DNA of 64,000 bases, from positions 97,208 through 161,207 of the forward strand of contig NZ_QEKW01000013.1 in the NCBI RefSeq assembly GCF_003096675.1. The letters are read 5' to 3'. The position numbers were made by a program, and so were the translations under genes. The stretch's first letter is position 1. The number at the start of each line of letters is the position of its first letter. Below are positions 7,901 through 17,866 of the stretch, in pieces. The notes below the pieces were generated by a model. The model made no database searches. It was not told the DNA's origin and saw only the letters and a list, made by a program, of their open reading frames with translations. Source of the stretch: Actinomycetospora cinnamomea (GTDB lineage: Bacteria > Actinomycetota > Actinomycetes > Mycobacteriales > Pseudonocardiaceae).

Positions 7901-8713
7901 GTGGTGCCGAAACGCGCCGTCGACCGCCAGAGTCCCGTCCCCCTGTGGTCCCAGGTCCAGGACGATCTGCGCCGGCGCCTGTCCGAGGGAGAGTTCGACA
8001 CCGTCTTCCCCGGCGAGAACGCGCTCGTCACCGACTACGACGTCAGCCGCAACACGGTGCGCGAGGCGTTGCGGGGGCTGCGCGCCGAGGGCCTCGTCAC
8101 GGCCGAGCGGGGACGTGCCCCGAGGGTGCGGCGCGCGGAGATCGAGCAGCCCGTCGGCACGCTCTACAGCCTGTTCGCCTCCGTCGAGGCCGCGGGCCTG
8201 ACGCAGCGCTCCGACGTGCGGGTGCTCGACGTGCGGGCCGACGGCGTGGTGGCGGCCCACCTCGGGCTCGAGGAGTCGACCCCGCTCGTGCACCTCGAGC
8301 GCCTGCGCCGGGCCGGCGACGCGCCGCTCGCCGTGGACCGTGTCTGGCTGCCCGCCACGGTCGCCGCTCCCCTGCTCGATGCCGACTTCACCCACACCTC
8401 GCTCTACACCGAGCTCGCCGCACGCACCGGCACGCGGCTGGAGTCCGGGCACGAGCGCATCAGCGCCCAGGTCCCGACGGAGGGCGAACGGAAGCTGCTC
8501 GAGTGTGGCGAGGACGTCGCGGTCTTCGTCATCGAGCGCACCGGCATCGCCCAGGGACGACCACTCGAGTGGCGCCAGACGATCGTGCGCGGCGACCGTT
8601 TCGCCTTCGACGCCCGGTTCTCGGCGCGCGGTCTCCATCTCGCCGTCGCCCCACCCGCCCCGCCACCGTCGCCCCCGCCCGCCCCGGTGATGCCCACGGC
8701 CGCCGGGACCTGA
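7901..8713 (+). CDS. GntR family regulator with UTRA domain (HutC subfamily)
   Basis: Residues about 10-75 form the winged helix (PLWSQVQDDLRRRLSEG, then NALVTDYDVSRNTVREALR). Residues about 90-245 match the UTRA ligand-binding fold, including LVHLERLRRAGDAPLAVDRVW and the later RTGIAQGRPLEWRQTIVRGDRF. A Pro-rich tail follows. HutC-type regulators are effector-released repressors that bind GT-N4-AC dyads. The gene lies directly upstream of a persulfide dioxygenase gene, and a GT-N4-AC box precedes both. It is the only dedicated DNA-binding protein within the sulfur island, so it is the leading candidate for its repressor. GTG starts at 7901 and 7904 are both possible. Confidence 0.88.
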   Translation: MVPKRAVDRQSPVPLWSQVQDDLRRRLSEGEFDTVFPGENALVTDYDVSRNTVREALRGLRAEGLVTAERGRAPRVRRAEIEQPVGTLYSLFASVEAAGLTQRSDVRVLDVRADGVVAAHLGLEESTPLVHLERLRRAGDAPLAVDRVWLPATVAAPLLDADFTHTSLYTELAARTGTRLESGHERISAQVPTEGERKLLECGEDVAVFVIERTGIAQGRPLEWRQTIVRGDRFAFDARFSARGLHLAVAPPAPPPSPPPAPVMPTAAGT

Positions 8714-8727
8714 GTCCCGGGAGGTCC

Positions 8728-8741
8728 GGACCTTCGACCCC
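8728..8741 (+). promoter_or_regulatory. DosR-like box upstream of the first MBL-rhodanese gene
   Basis: CGGACCTTCGACCC differs from the best DosR-like sites in the first base only and keeps TT-C-G and the terminal CCC. It lies 88 bases before the GTG at 8829 and 54 bases upstream of the sulfur box at 8795. Confidence 0.5.
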
Positions 8742-8794
8742 GAGGGTGAGGACTTCCGGCGGGACGGGACCGACCCGGGCCGGTGTTCCCTCAG

Positions 8795-8806
8795 ATGTCA
8801 GTACAT
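8795..8806 (+). promoter_or_regulatory. Sulfur-type box upstream of the first MBL-rhodanese gene
   Basis: ATGTCAGTACAT has exact outer ATGT/ACAT arms. It overlaps a possible -10 element TACATT (8802-8807) and lies 23 bases before the GTG start, as expected for a repressor site over the promoter. Confidence 0.55.
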
Positions 8807-8828
8807 TTCCTGCCGCTGAGGAGACGCC

Positions 8829-10211
8829 GTGTTCTTCGCCCAGTACTACCTCGACTGCCTCTCCCAGGCCTCGTACATGATCGGGGACGAGACCACCGGA
8901 CAGGCGGTCGTCGTCGACCCCCGCCGCGACGTGGCCGAGTACCTCGCGGACGCCCGGCACCACGACCTCACGATCGTGGGCGTGATCGACACGCACTTCC
9001 ACGCCGACTTCCTCGCGGGACACCTCGAGCTCGCGCGCGCCACGGGCGCCTGGATCGGCTTCGGGCGACGTGCCGAGGCCGACTACGAGATCCGCCACTT
9101 CGCCGACGGGGACCGCATCCCGCTGGGGGAGGTCGAGCTCAAGGTGCTCGAGACGCCCGGCCACACCCCGGAGTCGATCAGCGTGCTGGTCCGCGAGCAC
9201 GCCGGTGACGCCGTCCCCTACGGCGTCCTCACGGGCGACGCCCTGTTCATCGGCGACGTCGGCCGCCCGGATCTGCTCGCCTCGATCGGCTGGACGAGCG
9301 AGGACCTCGGGCGGATGCTGCACGCCTCGATCACCCGTCTGATGACCCTGCCCGACGACGTGCGGGTCTTCCCCGCCCACGGCGCCGGCTCGGCGTGCGG
9401 GAAGAACCTGTCCACCGAGCGTTGGTCGACGATCGGCGCGCAGCGGGCCACGAACTACGCCTGCCAGCCGATGAGCGACGAGCAGTTCCTGGCCCTCGTC
9501 ACCGCCGACCAGCCCGCGGCGCCCGCCTACTTCCTGCACGACGCCGTGCTCAACCGGCGCGAGCACCCCGTCCTCGACACCTCCGCGGCCCCGATGCCGC
9601 TGGAGCTCGAGGAGGTGCTGGAGCGCCGGCGGGCGGGAGCGGTGATCCTCGACGCCCGCGAGCCCGCCGAGTTCGCGGCGGGCCATCTGGCCGGCTCGCT
9701 CAACGTGCCCGCCGACGGGCGCTTCGCCGAGACCGCCGGCTCGGTCGTCCGGCCCGACGAGGAGATCGTCGTGGTCGCCCCGCAGGACCGCGAGGAGGAG
9801 ATCGTCATCCGTCTCGCCCGCATCGGGTTCGACCGCGTCACGGGCTACCTGCGCGAGCCCGAGGGCGCGTTCCTCGCCGCCGGCGACGAGGTCCGCCCGG
9901 CGAGCCGGCTGACCACCGCAGAGCTCGCCCGGGCGCTGGACTCGGAGACCCCGCCGACCGTGCTCGACGTGCGCAACCCCGGCGAGACCGCGGTCGGGGG
10001 CACCGTGCCGGGCGCCCTCACCATCCCGCTGGCCGCCCTGCCCGCCCGTCTCGACGAGGTCCCCACCGATCGCCCGGTCGTGGCGTACTGCGCGGGCGGC
10101 TACCGCTCGAGCGTCGCGGCGAGCCTGCTGCGGCGGGCCGGCCACGCCGACGTCTCCGACCTGCTCGGCGGCTACGGCGCGTGGACGCTGCTCACCCCGC
10201 AGCCGGCCTGA
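8829..10211 (+). CDS. Persulfide dioxygenase-type MBL protein with two rhodanese domains
   Basis: The 460-residue protein starts at a GTG after GAGGAGA. Residues about 1-240 are a metallo-beta-lactamase fold of the ETHE1/CstB kind, with THFHADFLAGH (metal ligands about H56, H58, then D60, H65) and TGDALFIGDVGRPDL. Two rhodanese domains follow. The first (about 255-345) lacks the catalytic Cys, with VVVAPQDREEE at the loop. The second has an intact YCAGGYRSSVAASLL loop. In CstB-like enzymes the MBL domain oxidises persulfide sulfur to sulfite and the rhodanese can make thiosulfate. It has its own DosR-like and sulfur boxes. Confidence 0.88.
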   Translation: MFFAQYYLDCLSQASYMIGDETTGQAVVVDPRRDVAEYLADARHHDLTIVGVIDTHFHADFLAGHLELARATGAWIGFGRRAEADYEIRHFADGDRIPLGEVELKVLETPGHTPESISVLVREHAGDAVPYGVLTGDALFIGDVGRPDLLASIGWTSEDLGRMLHASITRLMTLPDDVRVFPAHGAGSACGKNLSTERWSTIGAQRATNYACQPMSDEQFLALVTADQPAAPAYFLHDAVLNRREHPVLDTSAAPMPLELEEVLERRRAGAVILDAREPAEFAAGHLAGSLNVPADGRFAETAGSVVRPDEEIVVVAPQDREEEIVIRLARIGFDRVTGYLREPEGAFLAAGDEVRPASRLTTAELARALDSETPPTVLDVRNPGETAVGGTVPGALTIPLAALPARLDEVPTDRPVVAYCAGGYRSSVAASLLRRAGHADVSDLLGGYGAWTLLTPQPA

Positions 10212-10230
10212 TCCCCCGGGTGCGCCTCCG

Positions 10231-10282
10231 GCGCTCGTGAGCAGGAAGAAGTGCTCCGGCACTTCTTCCTGCTCACGAGCGC
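10231..10282. terminator. 24-bp perfect hairpin between convergent genes
   Basis: The stem arms 10231-10254 and 10259-10282 are perfect complements with a TCCG loop. The outer half carries CGTGAGC/GCTCACG. It lies between the stops of the MBL-rhodanese gene (10211) and the SQR gene (10301). There is no T-run, as is common for actinobacterial terminators. It could stop transcription from both sides. Confidence 0.75.
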
Positions 10283-10300
10283 GTCAGCGCACCCCCTCAG

Positions 10301-11497
<1,197 letters not shown>

Positions 11498-11515
11498 GGG
11501 TGGCCCTCCTCACAT

Positions 11516-11559
11516 ATGTAGGGACAGCCCAACATAAGAGGCACCCCTCGCACGGGCAA
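11516..11559 (-). promoter_or_regulatory. SQR promoter with overlapping sulfur-type box
   Basis: On the minus strand TTGCCC (11554-11559) and TATGTT (11531-11536) are spaced by 17 bases. The plus strand has ATGTAGGGACAG at 11516-11527, which covers the expected transcription start. The region also reads as an inverted repeat TATGTTGGG...CCCTACATA. The ATG is only 19 bases away, so a bound repressor would block initiation. Confidence 0.6.
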
Positions 11560-11582
11560 GGACGGGCCCGACCGACATCGGT

Positions 11583-11596
11583 GGGTCCTTGGACCC
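11583..11596. promoter_or_regulatory. DosR-like box between SQR and SulP genes
   Basis: GGGTCCTTGGACCC is an exact GGGTCC/GGACCC palindrome around TT and differs from the DosR-like pattern at one base. It lies 71 bases before the SulP GTG and 86 bases from the SQR ATG, so it could serve either gene. Confidence 0.5.
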
Positions 11597-11666
11597 TTGT
11601 CGCGGGCGCCCACCTGTACCAACCTCTGCGTCCGCTCCGGGCATCTCGCGGGCGGAGGGGGTCGGG

Positions 11667-13202
11667 GTGAGGAGAACGCGCGTGACCGCCTGGCGCCGCA
11701 CCGTGCTGCGGGACGTGGTGGCCGGGCTGAGCGTGGCGATGGTCGGCATCCCGCAGTCGTTGGCGTACGCCGAGCTCGCCGGGATGCCGCCCGTCGTCGG
11801 CCTCTACGCGGGCGCGCTGCCGCCCCTCGTGGCCGCGGTGTTCGCCTCCTCGCCGTACCTGCAGACCGGTCCGGTGGCGGTGACGGCCCTGCTCACGTTC
11901 GGAGCGCTGAGCACCGTCGCCGTGCCCGGCAGTCCGGAGTACGTCGGGCTCGGCCTCGCCCTGGCGCTGCTCGTCGGCGCGGTGCGGGTGCTGCTCGGGC
12001 TCCTGCGCGCCGGATGGCTGGCCTACCTCATGTCGCAGCCGATGTTGCTGGGGTTCGTCCCCGCGGCGGCGCTGCTGATCGCCGGCTCGCAGCTGCCCAG
12101 AGCGCTGGGAGTGACGGCGCCGGCACCGTTCGGCAACGAGATCCTCGACGCCGGCTGGGCCCTGGCGGGACCCGACCGGTGGGCGGTCGCCGCGGTCGTG
12201 GCGTCGCTCGTCACGGCGGCGATCGTGCTGGGCGGGCGCCGCCTGCACGCCCTGTTCCCGGGCGTCCTGGTCGCGGTCGTCGCCGGGGTCGCGGTCTCCG
12301 CGGCCGGCCTCTACCCCGGGGCCACCGTCGCCTCCATCCCCACCGGGTTGCCGCCGTTCACGCTCACCGCGATCCCGTGGTCGTCGCTGCCGGCGCTGGC
12401 CCTGTCCGGGGTGCTCATCGCGCTGGTCGGCTTCACCGAGGCCGCGTCGATCTCGCGGCGCTTCGCCGCCGAGGAACGCACCCGCTGGAGCGCCGACCGG
12501 GAGTTCGTCAGCCAGGGCGCGGCGAACCTGACCGCCGCCGCGTTCGGCGGCATGCCGTGCGGCGGGTCCTTCTCGCGCAGCTCGGTCAACCGCATGTCCG
12601 GGGCCGCCACGCGGCTCTCGGGCGGTGTCACCGGCCTGGCGGTCCTCGCCTTCCTGCCGGTCGCCTCGGTGCTGGAGCCCCTCCCCACGGCCGTGCTCGG
12701 GACGATCGTCGTGGTCGCGGTGGTCAACCTGATGCGGTTCGGGCCGTTGCTGGCGCTCTGGCGTGTCTCGGTCCCGCAGGCGATCGTCGCCTGGGGCACC
12801 TTCCTCGCCACGATCCTGCTCGCGCCACGGGTCGACCTCGGCGTCCTCGTGGGGATCGGGCTCTCGCTGCTGGTGTTCCTCGCACGGATGCTGCGGCTCG
12901 ACGTCGACACCCACGTCGAGGACGGCGTGATCACGTTCCGGCCGCGTGGCGTGCTCTGGTTCGGCACCGCCCAGGAGCTGGACACGGCCCTGCTCGACGC
13001 GCTCGCCGAGCACACCGACGCCACGGCGCTGGTGATCGACCTCGAGCGCCTCGGCCGGATCGACACGACGGGGGCGCTCGTCCTGCGCTCGGTGCTGGAC
13101 CAGGCGCGCGCGGCCGGTCTGACCGCCGAGGCCCGCGGCATCCCGCCGCAGTCGGAGGACCTCACCCGGCGTGTCCTGACCTCGCGGAGCTCGCTGTCGT
13201 GA
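11667..13202 (+). CDS. SulP family anion transporter with STAS domain
   Basis: This 511-residue protein has the SulP hallmark VAMVGIPQSLAYAELAGMPPV near the N-terminus (first part of it), about 12 hydrophobic segments, and FVSQGAANLTAAAFGGMPCGGSF (partly quoted) typical of sulfate permeases. A C-terminal STAS domain (about 430-505) includes VIDLERLGRIDTTGAL. The GTG at 11667 follows GGAGGGGG. SulP proteins move sulfate, bicarbonate or other anions. Among sulfide oxidation genes, sulfate or sulfite movement is the likely job, but direction is unknown. It is divergent from SQR. Confidence 0.88.
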   Translation: MRRTRVTAWRRTVLRDVVAGLSVAMVGIPQSLAYAELAGMPPVVGLYAGALPPLVAAVFASSPYLQTGPVAVTALLTFGALSTVAVPGSPEYVGLGLALALLVGAVRVLLGLLRAGWLAYLMSQPMLLGFVPAAALLIAGSQLPRALGVTAPAPFGNEILDAGWALAGPDRWAVAAVVASLVTAAIVLGGRRLHALFPGVLVAVVAGVAVSAAGLYPGATVASIPTGLPPFTLTAIPWSSLPALALSGVLIALVGFTEAASISRRFAAEERTRWSADREFVSQGAANLTAAAFGGMPCGGSFSRSSVNRMSGAATRLSGGVTGLAVLAFLPVASVLEPLPTAVLGTIVVVAVVNLMRFGPLLALWRVSVPQAIVAWGTFLATILLAPRVDLGVLVGIGLSLLVFLARMLRLDVDTHVEDGVITFRPRGVLWFGTAQELDTALLDALAEHTDATALVIDLERLGRIDTTGALVLRSVLDQARAAGLTAEARGIPPQSEDLTRRVLTSRSSLS

Positions 13203-13206
13203 CCCC

Positions 13207-13220
13207 GGGACCTTCGACTT
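13207..13220 (+). promoter_or_regulatory. DosR-like box upstream of the FeS-NrfD gene
   Basis: GGGACCTTCGACTT keeps GGGACC, the central TT and G-AC, but lacks the final CCC. It begins 4 bases after the SulP stop and 80 bases before the GTG at 13287, and is immediately followed by a sulfur-type box. Confidence 0.45.
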
Positions 13221-13221
13221 C

Positions 13222-13245
13222 TTGTCCCAACATTGGTACCCATGT
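13222..13245. promoter_or_regulatory. Sulfur-type box plus 16-bp near-palindrome
   Basis: The minus strand of 13222-13233 reads ATGTTGGGACAA, a match to the sulfur-type box. Overlapping it, ACATTGGTACCCATGT (13230-13245) is a near-perfect palindrome centred on GGTACC. Together they form the densest operator candidate in the window, just upstream of the Mo enzyme operon. Confidence 0.55.
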
Positions 13246-13286
13246 CACACTCCGGCTCCCAGGGCCGTCGAGGAGGGGGGCGTCCT

Positions 13287-14825
13287 GTGCGCTACGGATT
13301 CGCGATCGACCAGACCACGTGCATCGGCTGCCATGCCTGCACGGTGGCGTGCAAGACCGAGCACCAGGTGCCGGTGGGCCAGTTCCGCACCTGGGTCAAG
13401 TACGTCGACCAGGGCACGTTCCCGAACAGCACCCGCGACTTCGGGGTGATGCGCTGCAACCACTGCACCGACGCCCCCTGCGTGACGATCTGTCCGACGC
13501 AGGCGCTCTTCCAGCGCGACGACGGCATCATCGACTTCGACCGGGACCGCTGCATCGGCTGCAAGAGCTGCATGCAGGGGTGCCCGTACGACGCGATCTA
13601 CATCGACGAGGAGACGCACACCGCGGCCAAGTGCAACTTCTGCGCCCACCGCATCGACGACGACCTCGAGCCGGCGTGCGTCGTGGTATGCCCGACGCAC
13701 TCGATCTGGGTGGGCGACCTGGACGACCCCTCGAGCGGCATCTCGCGCCTGGTCAGCTCCCGCCCGACCCAGGTCCGCTCCCCCGAGCAGAACACCGGCC
13801 CCAACGTGTTCTACCTCGGCGCCGAGCGTGCGGTGCTCGACCCGCTGGCCGCGCCGGCCGACTCCGGCTACATCTACTCGCGCCCGGACCGCCACCGCGC
13901 CGACGTCGCGCGGGACATGGCGACCGACCCGGTGACGAAGGCCCGCACCACGCTGAACACCGCCCATCCCCGGCCCTGGGGCTGGCGGGTCACCACCTAC
14001 CTCTGGGCCAAGGGCGTCGGCGGGGGCGCGGTGCTGCTCGCCGCGCTGGCCCTGCTCCTCGGCGTGGACCTCGGCGTGCTCACCACGCTGGTCGCACCGG
14101 CGCTGGGCGTCCTGGGCACCGCGGTGACCGGCGGGCTCCTGGTCTGGGATCTCAAGCGCCCCGACCGCTTCTGGTACATCCTCACGAAGTCGAACCCCCG
14201 CTCCTGGCTGGTGCTCGGCGCGTACGCGCTGGCCGCCTTCGCGGCGGTGTCGGGGGTGTGGCTGCTCTACGGCATCGCCCTCGAGACCGGGTTGCTCGCG
14301 GCGAGCCCGGTGGTCTGGACCGTGCTCGCGGTCCTCGGGATCCCGACCGGGCTGATGGTCGCGGGCTACACCGCGTTCCTCTTCGGCCAGGCCGAGGGCC
14401 GCGACCTGTGGCAGTCCCCCCTGCTGTTCTGGCACCTCGTGGTCCAGGCCGTCATGGTCGGCGCCGGCGCGCTGGCCGTCGCCGCGCTCGTCGCCGGCAC
14501 GGACGCGGCCGGCGCGGCCCTGATCGTGCGCGCGCTGGTCGTCGCCACCGTCGTGCACGTGGCGATGCTGCTCGTCGAGTACCTCGGCCGGCACGCCACG
14601 AGGGCCGCCGCCACCGCGGCACACCTGGTGACCCACGGCCGCTACGCGCGGCTGTTCTGGACCGCCGGCGTCGCCCTCGCGCTGCTCGCCGCCCTCGTCG
14701 CCCTCCCGGCCTGGGGCGGCGGGATGCTCGCACTCGCCGCCCTCGCCGGCCTGGCCGTCCAGGTGGCACTGCTGGCCTACGAATCCGTGTTCGTCCGCGC
14801 CGGTCAGGACCTCCCCCTGTCCTGA
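13287..14825 (+). CDS. Fused 4Fe-4S ferredoxin / NrfD-type membrane subunit
   Basis: The 512-residue protein fuses two normally separate subunits. Residues about 1-185 are a PsrB/SoeB-like ferredoxin with four Cys clusters, starting CIGCHACTVACK (C12, C15, C18, C22) and including CNHCTDAPCVTICP and CIGCKSCMQGCPYDAIY. Residues about 245-505 hold about eight membrane helices of the NrfD/PsrC quinone-interacting family. No twin-arginine signal is present, so the FeS part faces the cytoplasm. It would link the Mo subunit (14855) to the quinone pool. The GTG follows GAGGAGG. An ATG at 13242 is an alternative. Confidence 0.88.
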   Translation: MRYGFAIDQTTCIGCHACTVACKTEHQVPVGQFRTWVKYVDQGTFPNSTRDFGVMRCNHCTDAPCVTICPTQALFQRDDGIIDFDRDRCIGCKSCMQGCPYDAIYIDEETHTAAKCNFCAHRIDDDLEPACVVVCPTHSIWVGDLDDPSSGISRLVSSRPTQVRSPEQNTGPNVFYLGAERAVLDPLAAPADSGYIYSRPDRHRADVARDMATDPVTKARTTLNTAHPRPWGWRVTTYLWAKGVGGGAVLLAALALLLGVDLGVLTTLVAPALGVLGTAVTGGLLVWDLKRPDRFWYILTKSNPRSWLVLGAYALAAFAAVSGVWLLYGIALETGLLAASPVVWTVLAVLGIPTGLMVAGYTAFLFGQAEGRDLWQSPLLFWHLVVQAVMVGAGALAVAALVAGTDAAGAALIVRALVVATVVHVAMLLVEYLGRHATRAAATAAHLVTHGRYARLFWTAGVALALLAALVALPAWGGGMLALAALAGLAVQVALLAYESVFVRAGQDLPLS

Positions 14826-14854
14826 CCCCTGTCCCGACCACACCGGGAGAAGCG

Positions 14855-17800
14855 ATGACCGAGACCGCCCCCCGTGGCGCCGCCCCCACGCGGCCGGCGG
14901 CACCGTCGACACCGCCGGGGACACCGCCGGCGACACCGCCCGACGACACCCCGCCGCGCACCGAGCGGCACCCGCTGCCCGGGGCCCGGACCCACGAGCA
15001 CCTGCGCAACTTCCCGCCGGTCTCCGACTGGGACCACCACGTCGAGCACGACGCCCGGGCCCACCCGCGCAAGGTGCCGCGGGAGTACATGCTCGTGCCG
15101 ACGACGTGCTTCAACTGCGAGTCCGCCTGCGGGCTGCTCGCCTACGTCGACAAGTCCGACCTGTCGGTCCGCAAGGTCGAGGGCAACCCCGCCCACCCCG
15201 GCTCCCGGGGCCGGAACTGTGCCAAGGGCCCGGCGACGATCAACCAGATCGACGACCCGGAGCGCATCCTGCACCCGCTGCGGCGCACCGGGGAGCGCGG
15301 CGGCGGGCAGTGGGAGCAGGTCAGCTGGGACACCGCGCTCGACGACGTCGCCGGACGCATCCGGGCCGCGATCCTCGAGGGCCGCCACGAGGAGGTCACC
15401 TACCACGTCGGGCGACCCGGCGAGGACGGCTTCGCCGAGCGGATGCTGCAGGCCTGGGGCGTCGACGGGCACAACAGCCACACCAACGTCTGCAGCTCGG
15501 GCGCCCGTCTCGGCCAGACCCTGTGGGGCGGGTTCGACCGGCCGTCGCCCGACCACAGCAACGCCAAGGTGATCCTGCTGTTCTCCTCGCACCTGGAGAC
15601 CGGGCACTACTTCAACCCCCACGCCCAGCGCATCCTCGAGGGCAAGAGCGCCGGTGCGAAGCTGGTCGTCGTCGACCCGCGCATGTCCAACACGGCCTCG
15701 CACGCCGACGTCTGGATGGCGCCGTGGCCCGGCAGCGAGGCCGCGATCCTGCTCGCCGTCGCGTCGTACCTGCTGCGGACCCGCCGCATCGACCACGAGT
15801 ACCTGCGGCGGTGGTTCAACTGGGAGACCTACCTCGCCGAGCTGCACCCCGGGGCGGCCACATCTGATCGGGCCGGCACGTTCGAGGCGTTCCTCGACCA
15901 CCTCGAGGGCGACTACGCCGACTACACCTTCGACTTCGCGGCCGAGGAGTCCCAGGTCCCGGTCGAGCGCATCGAGGAGCTGGCCCGCCTGGTGGCCGAC
16001 TGCGACCACCGGCTCTCGGCGCACATCTGGCGCTCGGCCGCGGCCGGCAACCTCGGTGGCTGGCAGGTGGCCCGCTGCCTGTGGTTCGTCCTCGCGCTCA
16101 CCGGGTCGATCGGCACCCCGGGCGGGACCAGCCCCAACGGCTGGAACAAGTTCATCCCGCACGGCCCGGACGTGCCCGCCCACGACCACTGGAACGCGCT
16201 GGCGTGGCCGCGCGAGTACCCCCTGTCGACCAACGAGATGTCGATCCTGCTGCCGCACTTCCTGCAGGAGGGGCGCGGCCGGCTCGAGGTCTACTTCTCG
16301 CGGGTCTTCAACCCGATCTGGACCTACCCCGACGGCTTCACGTGGATGAAGACCCTGTCCGACCCGGGAAAGGTCGGGCTGCACGTCGCCCTGACCCCGA
16401 CCTGGTCGGAGACCGCCGAGTTCGCCGACTACGTCCTGCCGGTCGGCCACGCCACCGAGCGCCACGACACCCACTCCTACGAGACCCACGCCGCGAAGTG
16501 GCTCGGCTTCCGTCAGCCGGTCCAGCGGGTGGCCCGGGAGCGGCTGGGACGCCCCGTCGGCGACACCCGGGACACCAACCCGGGCGAGGTGTGGGAGGAG
16601 AACGAGCTCTGGTTCGAGCTCTCCTGGCGCATCGACCCCGACGACGCGCTGGGCATCCGCCGCCACTTCGAGTCGCCGTACCGGCCGGGCGAGAAGGTCA
16701 CCGTCGACGAGTACTACCGCTGGATCTTCGAGAACCGGGTGCCCGGGCTCACCGAGAAGGCGCAGGCCGAGGGGATGACCCCGCTGGAGTACATGCGTCG
16801 CTACGGGGTCGTCGAGGTCGCGACGGATCTCTACCGCCAGGACGAGCGCCTGCTCTCCGAGTCCGAGCTCTCCGGCACGGTGGAGGACACGTCGCCCGAG
16901 ACGCGGGGGGTGCTGCGCACGCCGACCGACGACGACTCGGTGCCGCCGCTGATCGGCGAGGCCGGGGCGGTCGGGGTGCGCCACGCCGACGGCACCGCGA
17001 CCGCGGGCTGGCTCACCCCGTCGCGCAAGCTGGAGGTCTACTCCACGGCCATGCGCGACTGGGGCTGGCCCGAGCACGCGACCCCGGGCTACATCCGCTC
17101 GCACGTCGCGCGCTCCGAGATCGACCTGGAGTCCGGCGAGCTCGTGCTCGTCCCGACGTTCCGGCTCCCGACGCTGATCCACACCCGGTCGGGCAACGCG
17201 AAGTACCTGAACGAGATCAGCAACTCGCACCCGCTGTGGCTGCACACCCGCGACGCGCAGCGCCACGGGGTGCGCACCGACGACCTCGTGCGCCTGTCCA
17301 CCGCGATCGGCCACCTCGTCGCCCGCGTCTGGGTCACCGAGGGGATCCGCCCCGGCGTGTGCGCGCTGTCGCACCACATGGGCCGCTGGCGGCTGCACGA
17401 CACCGAGGGCAGTCGCTGGGTGCAGGGCCTGGTCGACATCACCCACCCCGACGGGCCGGACACCTGGAAGCTGCGCTACCGCGGGGGCATCGAGCCCTTC
17501 ACCTCCGACGACCCGGACTCCGAGAGGATCTGGTGGAACGACCCGGGCGTGCACCAGAACCTGGCGTTCGGGGTGCAGCCCGACCCGTGGTCGGGCATGC
17601 ACTGCTGGCTGCAGAAGGTGCGGATGGAACGCGCGCACCCGGGCGACCGGTACGGCGACGTCTACGTCGACACCGCCCGCTCCCGCGAGGTCTACCGGCA
17701 GTGGCTCGCGAAGACGCGCGCCACCATCGGCCCCGGCGGGCAGCGGCGCCCCGAGTTCCTCATGCGCCCGGTCAAGCCCCGTCGGCGCGCCTACCGGGTC

Positions 17801-17866
17801 GACGGCGGCGACCAGCCGCCGCGGACCCCCGACCCGGCACCGTCCGAGGGCGGGGCGTCCGGATGA
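14855..17866 (+). CDS. Molybdopterin oxidoreductase, SoeA/PsrA-like catalytic subunit
   Basis: This 1003-residue protein has a Pro/Thr-rich N-terminus without Tat signal. A [4Fe-4S] motif CFNCESACG (C85, C88, C92) with C122 in GRNCAKG follows. NVCSSGARLG supplies a Cys (C213) as likely Mo ligand, as in polysulfide/thiosulfate reductase and SoeA-type sulfite dehydrogenases. The C-terminal molydopterin dinucleotide-binding domain contains HTRSGNAKYLNEISNSHPLW. A cytoplasmic enzyme beside SQR, persulfide dioxygenase and a sulfite exporter fits sulfite oxidation to sulfate. Polysulfide reduction remains possible. Confidence 0.85.
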   Translation: MTETAPRGAAPTRPAAPSTPPGTPPATPPDDTPPRTERHPLPGARTHEHLRNFPPVSDWDHHVEHDARAHPRKVPREYMLVPTTCFNCESACGLLAYVDKSDLSVRKVEGNPAHPGSRGRNCAKGPATINQIDDPERILHPLRRTGERGGGQWEQVSWDTALDDVAGRIRAAILEGRHEEVTYHVGRPGEDGFAERMLQAWGVDGHNSHTNVCSSGARLGQTLWGGFDRPSPDHSNAKVILLFSSHLETGHYFNPHAQRILEGKSAGAKLVVVDPRMSNTASHADVWMAPWPGSEAAILLAVASYLLRTRRIDHEYLRRWFNWETYLAELHPGAATSDRAGTFEAFLDHLEGDYADYTFDFAAEESQVPVERIEELARLVADCDHRLSAHIWRSAAAGNLGGWQVARCLWFVLALTGSIGTPGGTSPNGWNKFIPHGPDVPAHDHWNALAWPREYPLSTNEMSILLPHFLQEGRGRLEVYFSRVFNPIWTYPDGFTWMKTLSDPGKVGLHVALTPTWSETAEFADYVLPVGHATERHDTHSYETHAAKWLGFRQPVQRVARERLGRPVGDTRDTNPGEVWEENELWFELSWRIDPDDALGIRRHFESPYRPGEKVTVDEYYRWIFENRVPGLTEKAQAEGMTPLEYMRRYGVVEVATDLYRQDERLLSESELSGTVEDTSPETRGVLRTPTDDDSVPPLIGEAGAVGVRHADGTATAGWLTPSRKLEVYSTAMRDWGWPEHATPGYIRSHVARSEIDLESGELVLVPTFRLPTLIHTRSGNAKYLNEISNSHPLWLHTRDAQRHGVRTDDLVRLSTAIGHLVARVWVTEGIRPGVCALSHHMGRWRLHDTEGSRWVQGLVDITHPDGPDTWKLRYRGGIEPFTSDDPDSERIWWNDPGVHQNLAFGVQPDPWSGMHCWLQKVRMERAHPGDRYGDVYVDTARSREVYRQWLAKTRATIGPGGQRRPEFLMRPVKPRRRAYRVDGGDQPPRTPDPAPSEGGASG

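Noticed and set aside
11597..14854. Upstream extension of the Mo enzyme frame to over 2,000 codons
   Set aside because: The extension is out of frame with SulP and FeS-NrfD and has Arg-rich shadow composition. The ATG at 14855 with its ribosome binding site gives the normal start.
14855..17866. Assignment of the Mo protein as formate dehydrogenase
   Set aside because: The likely Mo ligand is a Cys in NVCSSGA, no partner NADH module is present, and the neighbours are sulfur genes. Phylogeny would still be needed to settle the substrate.
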